DNA of 64,000 bases from Streptomyces taklimakanensis. GTDB taxonomy: Bacteria > Actinomycetota > Actinomycetes > Streptomycetales > Streptomycetaceae. Location of the stretch: NCBI RefSeq assembly GCF_009709575.1, contig NZ_WIXO01000001.1, positions 3,164,001 to 3,228,000 on the forward strand. The letters are read 5' to 3'. The position numbers were made by a program, and so were the translations under genes. A model generated the notes under the pieces. It ran no database searches. It was not told the origin of the DNA and saw nothing but the letters and a program-made list of their open reading frames with translations. Below, piece by piece: positions 58,326 to 64,000 of the stretch. Within the stretch, counting starts at the first letter, position 1, and each line of letters opens with the position of its first letter.

Positions 58326-59930
58326 GTGAGTACGGACCCCCTCCCCACCCCCGGCCCCGCCCTTCCCCGACTGCGCGACGCCCTCCTCGCCGCCGACTTC
58401 ACCCCCGACGGATTGCTCGACCTGCTCGGCGCGCCCGCGTACGCGGCCCTCGCGCGCAACGAGACCGTCCCCGCGTTGCGTGCCACACGCGGCGACGGGC
58501 CGCTCGGGACGCTGGTGCGGCTGTTCCTGCTCCAGCAGCCGGTGCCGTACGAACGGGCCCGTGCCGCGCTGCCCGTCGACGGCGCGCTCGCCGACGGCTG
58601 GCTGCGGCCCGCGACCGGTCCGGACGTCGACGCCGTGCGGGCGACGGTGGACGTCCGGCCCTACGGCGGTCCCGAGGGGCAGAACTGGTGGATCGTCTCC
58701 GACCTCGGTTGCGCGGTGGGGGGCGCCGGTGGCATCCGCACCGCCGGCGACACCGGTGAGGCCGCCGAGCCGAGCGGTGGCGCGGACCCGGCCACCGGCG
58801 CGGCCGACCGTTCGCAGCTCGTCCTCGGAGTCGGCGGCGCCTCGACGACGCTGGCGGGCATCACGGTGCGGACCCCGGTGGCCCGCGCCCTGGACCTGGG
58901 CAGCGGCTCGGGCATCCAGGCGCTGCACGCCGCCCGGCACGCCACCCGCGTCACCGCCACCGACCTCAACCCCCGCGCCCTGCGCTTCACCCGTCTCACC
59001 CTCGCGCTGTCCGGGGCGCCCAAGGCCGAGCTGCGTCAGGGCTCGCTCTTCGAGCCGGTCGAGGGCGAGGAGCCCTATGACCTGATCGTCTCCAACCCGC
59101 CCTTCGTCATCTCCCCCCGGCCCGCCGACGGGGCCCGTCTCACCTACCGGGATGGCGGAATGGGCGGTGACGATCTGTGCCGAGCCCTCGTGCGGGGCTC
59201 GGTCGACCACCTCGCCGACGGCGGCTACTGCCAGTTGCTGGCCAACTGGCAACACGTCGAGGGCCAGGACTGGCGCGAGCGGTTGGCCTCCTGGGTGCCG
59301 TCCGGTTGTGACGCGTGGATCGTGCAGCGCGAGGTGCAGGACGTGGCCCAGTACGCCGAGCTGTGGCTGCGCGACGGAGGTGACCACCTGGGCGACCCGG
59401 AGGTGTACGCCGCGCGGTACGACGCCTGGTTGGAGGAGTTCGAGGCGCGTGGCACCACGGCCGTCGGTTTCGGCTGGATCACCCTGCGCAAGTCGGGTTC
59501 CGACCGGCCGTCGGTCGTCGTCGAGGAGTGGCCGCACCCCGTGGAGCAGCCGCTCGGCGAGGCGGTGCGCGAGCATTTCGAGCGTCGGGACTTCCTGCGC
59601 GCCACGGACGACGCGGCCCTGCTCGCCACCCGGTTCGTCCTGGCCGACGAGGTGGTCCAGGAGCAGATCGGCAAGCCGGGCGCGGACGACCCCGAGTACG
59701 TGGTGTTGCGGCAGAACCGCGGCATGCGGCGGGCGACGACGGTGGACACGGTCGGGGCGGGGTTCGCCGGTGTGTGTGACGGTTCGCTCCCGGCGGGGCG
59801 GATCCTGGACGCGATCGCGCAGTTGCTCGGTGAGGATCCGGTGGAGTTGCGCGACCGCACTCCGGAGTCGATCCGGCTGCTGGTCGAGCAGGGGTTCCTG
59901 CTGCCCGTGGTGGACGGGCGGGGCGCGTAG
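58326..59930 (+). CDS. SAM-dependent methyltransferase, NPPF type
   Basis: A 534-residue protein. An N-terminal winged-helix-like region (about 1-120) precedes a class I methyltransferase: motif I ALDLGSGSGIQALHAA, acidic ATDLNPRAL, and IVSNPPFVISP, the NPPF motif of enzymes that modify exocyclic amines in nucleic acids or glutamine in proteins. The last 170 residues form an uncharacterised domain. GTG 58326 sits just after GGGGAG. Probably rRNA, tRNA or DNA modification, target unknown. Equivalent gene at this place in S. coelicolor (SCO3545). Confidence 0.87.
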   Translation: MSTDPLPTPGPALPRLRDALLAADFTPDGLLDLLGAPAYAALARNETVPALRATRGDGPLGTLVRLFLLQQPVPYERARAALPVDGALADGWLRPATGPDVDAVRATVDVRPYGGPEGQNWWIVSDLGCAVGGAGGIRTAGDTGEAAEPSGGADPATGAADRSQLVLGVGGASTTLAGITVRTPVARALDLGSGSGIQALHAARHATRVTATDLNPRALRFTRLTLALSGAPKAELRQGSLFEPVEGEEPYDLIVSNPPFVISPRPADGARLTYRDGGMGGDDLCRALVRGSVDHLADGGYCQLLANWQHVEGQDWRERLASWVPSGCDAWIVQREVQDVAQYAELWLRDGGDHLGDPEVYAARYDAWLEEFEARGTTAVGFGWITLRKSGSDRPSVVVEEWPHPVEQPLGEAVREHFERRDFLRATDDAALLATRFVLADEVVQEQIGKPGADDPEYVVLRQNRGMRRATTVDTVGAGFAGVCDGSLPAGRILDAIAQLLGEDPVELRDRTPESIRLLVEQGFLLPVVDGRGA

Positions 59931-59940
59931 GCGCGTTCCG

Positions 59941-59980
59941 CCACCCCGCCACCCCGGCACCCCGGCACCCCGGCACCCCG
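59941..59980. repeat. Five tandem 8-bp units CCACCCCG/GCACCCCG
   Basis: CCACCCCG twice, then GCACCCCG three times, directly after the methyltransferase stop. Likely a slippage-generated microsatellite. Confidence 0.85.
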
Positions 59981-60094
59981 AACGTCTCGCGGGTGTGCGG
60001 GGCGCGGGACATGGGGCGGGGATGCCGTGCTGTTGTTCGAGGGCGTTCACTCGGCGTTCGCCCGGTTGCCTCCCACGGGTGCCACCGTGCCGGC

Positions 60095-60292
60095 GTGGAA
60101 AGTGGACCCGCCGTCTTCGCCGGGGCGGCCTTCACCCTGTTCGGCGCCGGACTGCTGCTGTGGACGTCGATGCGCGTGCGGCTGCGCGCGCCCGTGGCCG
60201 ACGGGGTGAGCCCGCTCGCCGCCACCGTGCTCGCCTCGCTCTTCGGTACGGCTTTCCTGGCCGCCGGGGTCTGGACGTTCGCCCGTCTGTAG
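60095..60292 (+). CDS. Small two-helix membrane protein
   Basis: A 65-residue protein starting at GTG 60095 (ESGPAVFAGAAFTLFGAGLLLW) with two membrane helices separated by a basic loop (MRVRLRAPVADG). No clear ribosome binding site, but a similar small membrane protein occurs at this position in relatives. Function unknown. Confidence 0.6.
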   Translation: MESGPAVFAGAAFTLFGAGLLLWTSMRVRLRAPVADGVSPLAATVLASLFGTAFLAAGVWTFARL

Positions 60293-60302
60293 GACCGTTC
60301 CC

Positions 60303-60327
60303 CGTCGGCACGCACAGCGTGCCGACG
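60303..60327. terminator. Convergent terminator
   Basis: A perfect 11-bp stem CGTCGGCACGC/GCGTGCCGACG with loop ACA, 10 bp after the small membrane protein stop. Confidence 0.9.
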
Positions 60328-60425
60328 CGGGAGCGGGAGCAGGAGCGCGGTGGCGCGCGATGTCCGCGCGTTCCGTGGGGGCCGGTCCGGTTCGGCCACC
60401 AAAACGGCGGAGGGACGGACGGGAA

Positions 60426-60950
60426 TCAGCCGACGGCGTTCCGTACGACCGCCCACACCACCGCGGTCCCCAGGATCGCCGTGGTGCCCCATTTCCCCGG
60501 TGAGGGACGGTAGCGGCGTCCGCGCAGCCCCTCGACGAGCCAGCGGCCGCCGAAGTACGCCGCGACCGGGAGGCCCAGCACCAGGAACAGGGCGTTGTCG
60601 TGGAAGGCGGCCGTGAGATCGCCGTGCAGCAGGTCGTACGCCATGCGTGTCCCGCCGCACGCCGGACAGAGCAGTCCGGTCACCAGGTTGAACGGGCAGC
60701 GCGGCAGCCACTGCCCCGGCTGGTGCGGATTCGTTCCCCACAGGTAGGCGGCCGCGGCGGCCGCGGCCGCGAGCGTGCCCAGCGGCGGCGCCGCGGGGTG
60801 GGCACGGGCGGTGCGTACGGCGCGGCGGGCCCGTGCGAGGGCTCCGGACGGGCCGGGAGCCTCGGACGGACCGGCCGGCCGACCGGACGCGTCCGGCGCG
60901 CCGGGCCGCCGGTCCGCCGGTCCGGGCCGACCTGTCGGTGTTCCGGACAC
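60426..60950 (-). CDS. DUF2752 membrane protein
   Basis: A 174-residue protein: disordered Pro/Gly/Ala N-terminus (about 55 residues), then the DUF2752 core with CPFNLVTGLLCPACGGTRMA and DLLHGDLTAAFHDN, and a last membrane helix. Function unknown; the cysteines may bind metal. The start lies 7 bp after the TM2-domain gene, so they form an operon. Confidence 0.87.
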   Translation of the reverse strand: MSGTPTGRPGPADRRPGAPDASGRPAGPSEAPGPSGALARARRAVRTARAHPAAPPLGTLAAAAAAAAYLWGTNPHQPGQWLPRCPFNLVTGLLCPACGGTRMAYDLLHGDLTAAFHDNALFLVLGLPVAAYFGGRWLVEGLRGRRYRPSPGKWGTTAILGTAVVWAVVRNAVG

Positions 60951-60957
60951 GGCGCGC

Positions 60958-61356
60958 TCAGCTCCGCAGCACGCGGCCCTGGGCGTCCGTGGCGCCGTCC
61001 TGTGTCAGCAGGATGATCCCGTCGATCAGCGACCAGATGCCGCAGCCCCCGCAGGTGAACAGCTGGCCGAGGGCCAGACCGGTGTGGCCGGTGTAGAAGC
61101 GTCCGATGCCGAGGTAGCCCAGGAAGAGGGAGAGCACGCCCGCGACGACCTTGGACTTGTCGGAGTACGGTCGACCGTAGGGGTCGTAGCCGTACGGGGC
61201 GTTCGGGTCCCCGGTGTAGGAGCCCGGAGCGGCCGGCGGCGGGGCCTGGTGGGGATAGCCGTACGCGGGCTGGCCCGGCTGGCCCGGTTGGGCGTAGGGG
61301 TTTTTCTCCGGCTGCTGCGGCTGGCCGTACGGGTTCTGCTGGTACGGGTCGGACAT
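60958..61356 (-). CDS. TM2-domain membrane protein
   Basis: A 132-residue protein. The Tyr/Gln/Pro-rich N-terminus (QQNPYGQPQQPEKNPYAQ) resembles low-complexity tails of actinobacterial membrane proteins. The TM2 domain has two helices around GYLGIGRFYTGHTGLALGQL and GIWSLIDGIILL. ATG 61356 follows GGGGGAAC. Function of TM2 proteins in bacteria is unclear. First gene of a two-gene operon divergent from topA. Confidence 0.87.
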   Translation of the reverse strand: MSDPYQQNPYGQPQQPEKNPYAQPGQPGQPAYGYPHQAPPPAAPGSYTGDPNAPYGYDPYGRPYSDKSKVVAGVLSLFLGYLGIGRFYTGHTGLALGQLFTCGGCGIWSLIDGIILLTQDGATDAQGRVLRS

Positions 61357-61663
61357 GGAAGGTTCCCCCGTGGTGGTTGTGCGGGATGGACAGGTGGCCA
61401 CATCTTGCCAGTCGGCACCGGGCGGCAGGAATGGTGGTTGTCGGGTTACCGTTCGAGTGGCGTTGTGGACTTTTACCGTTTGACACGGGGGCGGGAGGTA
61501 CCGTCACACTCCGCAGCGAGAGCGCGATCGCGGCAGCCGTACGACCGCCGCACGACCGCACGGCCGTACGGTGGCCGCACGACCGGGCGGCGCGACCGTG
61601 CGACCGCACACCAGAGCCGACCCGACAGACCGGAACCACCAACCGGAGAAGAGCGAGAAGAAG
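61357..61663. promoter_or_regulatory. topA upstream region with CCGCACGACCG-like repeats
   Basis: 307 bp. Between 61525 and 61615 the sequence repeats variants of CGCACGACCG, plus an inverted CCGTACG/CGTACGG pair. topA transcription in Streptomyces responds to supercoiling, and this is where its promoter must lie, but I cannot point to firm -10/-35 boxes. Confidence 0.45.
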
Positions 61664-64000
61664 TTGTCCCCGACCAGCGAGACCGCACACGGCGGGCGCC
61701 GACTCGTGATCGTCGAGTCGCCGGCCAAGGCCAAGACGATCAAGGGCTACCTCGGTCCTGGCTACGTGGTCGAGGCCAGCGTCGGGCACATCCGCGACCT
61801 GCCGAACGGCGCCGCCGAGGTTCCCGCCAAGTACAAGGGAGAGTCCTGGGCCCGGCTCGGCGTCGACGTCGACCACGACTTCGAGCCGCTGTACGTCGTC
61901 AACAGCGACAAGAAGGACCAGGTCAAGAAGCTCAAGCAGCTCCTGGCGGAGTCGGACGAGCTGTTCCTCGCCACCGATGAGGACCGTGAGGGGGAGGCCA
62001 TCGCCTGGCACCTCCAGGAGGTGCTCAAGCCCAAGGTCCCGGTCCGCCGGATGGTCTTCAACGAGATCACCAAGGACGCCATCCGGGCCGCGGTCTCCAA
62101 CACCCGCGAGCTCAACCAGCGCCTGGTCGACGCCCAGGAGACCCGCCGCATCCTCGACCGGCTCTACGGCTACGAGGTCTCCCCGGTGCTGTGGAAGAAG
62201 GTCATGCCCAGGCTCTCGGCGGGCCGCGTGCAGTCCGTCGCCACCCGTCTGGTCGTCGAGCGCGAGCGCGAGCGCATCGCGTTCCGCTCCGCCGAGTACT
62301 GGGACCTGACCGGCACCTTCACCGCCGGTGACCCGGCCGCGCCCACCGCCGGTGACCCGGCCGCGCCCACCGCCGGTGACCCGGCGGGTTTCACGGCTCG
62401 GCTGACCACCGTGGACGGCCGCCGCGTCGCGCAGGGCCGTGACTTCGGCCCCGACGGGCGGCTGAAGGGCGAGTCGAACGTCCTGCACCTGGACGAGTCC
62501 GCCGCCCGCGCGCTGGCCGGCGCCCTGGAGGGCGCCGACTTCACCGTCCGCTCGGTGGAGTCCAAGCCCTACCGTCGCTCGCCCTACGCGCCCTTCCGCA
62601 CCACCACACTCCAGCAGGAGGCGAGCCGCAAGCTCGGCTTCGGCGCGAAGGTGACCATGCAGGTGGCCCAGAAGCTGTACGAGAACGGCTTCATCACCTA
62701 CATGCGGACGGACTCCACCACCCTGTCCGACACCGCCGTCGCCGCCGCCCGGGCCCAGGTCACCCAGCTCTACGGGGCCGACTACCTGCCCGACCGCCCC
62801 CGCACCTACGCGAGCAAGGTCAAGAACGCCCAGGAGGCGCACGAGGCGATCCGCCCCTCCGGCGACCGCTTCCGCACCCCCGCCGAGACGGGGCTGACCG
62901 GCGACCAGTTCAAGTTGTACGAGCTGATCTGGAAGCGGACGGTGGCCTCTCAGATGAAGGACGCCACCGGCCGGTCCGTCACCGTGAAGGTCGGCGGGCG
63001 GTGTGCCGCCGATGGCGGGCAGTGGGCCGGCCGGGACGCGGAGTTCAGCGCCTCCGGCAAGATCATCACCTTCCACGGCTTCCTGAAGGCCTACGTCGAG
63101 TCCACCGACGACCCCGGTGCCGACCTCGACGACCGCGAGCGCCGCCTGCCGCAGGTCACCGAGGGCGACCCGCTGACCGCCACCGAGATGTCGGTGGACG
63201 GCCACGCGACCAAGCCCCCGGCCCGTTACACCGAGGCCACGCTGGTCAAGGAGCTGGAGGAGCGCGAGATCGGGCGCCCCTCGACGTACGCGTCGATCAT
63301 CAGCACCATCCTCGACCGCGGCTACGTCTTCAAGAAGGGAACGGCACTCGTCCCCTCCTTCCTCTCCTTCGCCGTCGTCGGCCTGCTGGAGAAGCACTTC
63401 GGCCGGCTGGTCGACTACGACTTCACCGCGAAGATGGAGGACGACCTCGACCGCATCGCGGCGGGCGAGGCCGACGCGGTGCCGTGGCTGCGCCGCTTCT
63501 ACTTCGGCACCGACGAGCCGGGCGCCGGCACCGCCGCCGCGGCCGACGCGGGCAACGGCGACGGGGATCACCTGGGCGGTCTGAAGGAGCTGGTCTCCGA
63601 CCTCGGCGCGATCGACGCCCGTGGGGTCTCCTCCTTCCCCGTCGGCGAGGGCATCGTGCTGCGGGTGGGCCGCTACGGCCCCTACGTCGAGGAGCAGCCC
63701 AAGACCGAGGGCGAGACCGGCCGGCGTGCCGACGTGCCCGCCGACCTGCCGCCGGACGAGCTGACGGTGGAGTACGCCAGGGAGCTGCTGGATCGACCCA
63801 GCGGCGAGGTCGCGCTGGGCACCGACCCGGACACGGGCCGCGCCATCGTCGCCAAGGCGGGCCGCTACGGACCGTACGTCACCGAGGTGCTGCCCGAGGG
63901 CACCCCGAAGACGGGGAAGAACGCGGTCAAGCCGCGCACGGCCTCCCTGTTCAAGTCGATGTCCCTGGACACCATCACCCTCGACGACGCGCTGAAGCTG
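61664..64000 (+). CDS. topA: DNA topoisomerase I, 3' end beyond window
   Basis: The first 779 codons of a type IA topoisomerase. Toprim LVIVESPAKAKTIKGYL and ATDEDREGEAIAWHL come first, the catalytic tyrosine is Y346 (FITYMRTDST), and SAGRVQSVATRLVVERERER lies before it. The frame continues to the window end, within the C-terminal repeat region typical of the Streptomyces enzyme. TTG 61664 (SPTSETAHGG) matches the known N-terminus. An unusual in-frame tandem repeat lies at 62321-62389. It relaxes negative supercoils and is essential. Confidence 0.95.
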   Translation, partial: MSPTSETAHGGRRLVIVESPAKAKTIKGYLGPGYVVEASVGHIRDLPNGAAEVPAKYKGESWARLGVDVDHDFEPLYVVNSDKKDQVKKLKQLLAESDELFLATDEDREGEAIAWHLQEVLKPKVPVRRMVFNEITKDAIRAAVSNTRELNQRLVDAQETRRILDRLYGYEVSPVLWKKVMPRLSAGRVQSVATRLVVERERERIAFRSAEYWDLTGTFTAGDPAAPTAGDPAAPTAGDPAGFTARLTTVDGRRVAQGRDFGPDGRLKGESNVLHLDESAARALAGALEGADFTVRSVESKPYRRSPYAPFRTTTLQQEASRKLGFGAKVTMQVAQKLYENGFITYMRTDSTTLSDTAVAAARAQVTQLYGADYLPDRPRTYASKVKNAQEAHEAIRPSGDRFRTPAETGLTGDQFKLYELIWKRTVASQMKDATGRSVTVKVGGRCAADGGQWAGRDAEFSASGKIITFHGFLKAYVESTDDPGADLDDRERRLPQVTEGDPLTATEMSVDGHATKPPARYTEATLVKELEEREIGRPSTYASIISTILDRGYVFKKGTALVPSFLSFAVVGLLEKHFGRLVDYDFTAKMEDDLDRIAAGEADAVPWLRRFYFGTDEPGAGTAAAADAGNGDGDHLGGLKELVSDLGAIDARGVSSFPVGEGIVLRVGRYGPYVEEQPKTEGETGRRADVPADLPPDELTVEYARELLDRPSGEVALGTDPDTGRAIVAKAGRYGPYVTEVLPEGTPKTGKNAVKPRTASLFKSMSLDTITLDDALKL
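62321..62389 (+). repeat. In-frame 24-bp tandem repeat within topA
   Basis: Two exact 24-bp units (62321-62344 and 62345-62368) and a partial third encode AGDPAAPT twice and then AGDPAGF. The rest of topA shows no such repeats. Confidence 0.9.

Noticed and set aside
56715-60050. An 1111-codon minus-strand open frame
   Set aside because: It runs antisense through hppA, the lipoprotein and the methyltransferase genes, all of which have clear motifs.
1-64000. CRISPR arrays and rRNA genes
   Set aside because: No regularly spaced 20-40 bp direct repeats with unique spacers and no rRNA-like sequence were seen.

Overview
The window is high-GC actinobacterial DNA, almost certainly a Streptomyces chromosome. 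It carries a wblA/bldG/hppA/topA neighbourhood, frequent GTG and TTG starts, purine-rich ribosome binding sites and a single TTA (bldA-type) codon. It divides into two parts at a tRNA-Pro gene (21650-21723).

Left part, 1-21.6 kb, is accessory. It begins with a MORC-like GHKL ATPase of the kind found in restriction-like defence loci, an HD-domain protein, and a DUF5919 regulator with a NUDIX hydrolase and a HAD phosphatase. A compact, apparently undescribed cluster follows (4524-10032): radical SAM enzyme, P-loop kinase, class I methyltransferase, CYTH protein, a small cysteine-pair protein, a 53-residue peptide gene followed by a perfect 14-bp-stem hairpin, a JmjC/cupin_4 oxygenase and an aldo/keto reductase, with a convergent APH-fold kinase. 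The layout resembles a ribosomal-peptide (RiPP) modification operon, but no product is recognised. Next is a mobile element (about 10.97-18.4 kb): relaxase, MobC, a non-coding tract with 22 GGTCCC/GGGACC hexamers, a helicase-loader ATPase, a replication-initiator-like protein with internal repeats, an XRE/excisionase-like regulator with an operator at its start codon, and a tyrosine integrase with a LacI-type helix-turn-helix inserted in its catalytic domain. Small cargo genes and a decayed nuclease gene fill the space up to tRNA-Pro, where TGGGAGCC repeats suggest an old attachment region.

Right part, 21.7-64 kb, is conserved core. Its order matches the S. coelicolor SCO3580-SCO3543 region and, in outline, the M. 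tuberculosis ponA2-whiB4-Rv3679/80-crp-nth-marP-acs-ssd-tad-topA block: bifunctional penicillin-binding protein, wblA, paired ArsA/Get3-like ATPases, RidA, NUDIX, metallo-beta-lactamase-fold hydrolase, crp, nth, CoA-type NUDIX, MarP-like protease, epoxide-hydrolase-like protein, holin-like membrane protein and acs. A secreted deacetylase-like lipoprotein, a CooC/MinD-type ATPase, a degenerate Fic-like protein and a HAD-IB phosphatase come next. The Tad pilus operon (ssd, tadA, tadB, tadC, flp-like, tadE, tadG-like) is followed by a DEAD/DEAH helicase, bldG and its anti-sigma partner, the H+-pyrophosphatase hppA, a lipoprotein, a methyltransferase, small membrane proteins and topA, which runs off the right edge.

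Regulatory highlights in the core are two tandem DnaA-box-like sites upstream of ssd, a TTA codon in tadA, a DasR-like site plus a perfect palindrome upstream of acs, a Crp-like site upstream of crp, three 24-25 bp repeats in the bldG leader, a long direct repeat upstream of wblA, and several strong convergent terminators. The names rest on motifs and remembered gene order; no database search was run.
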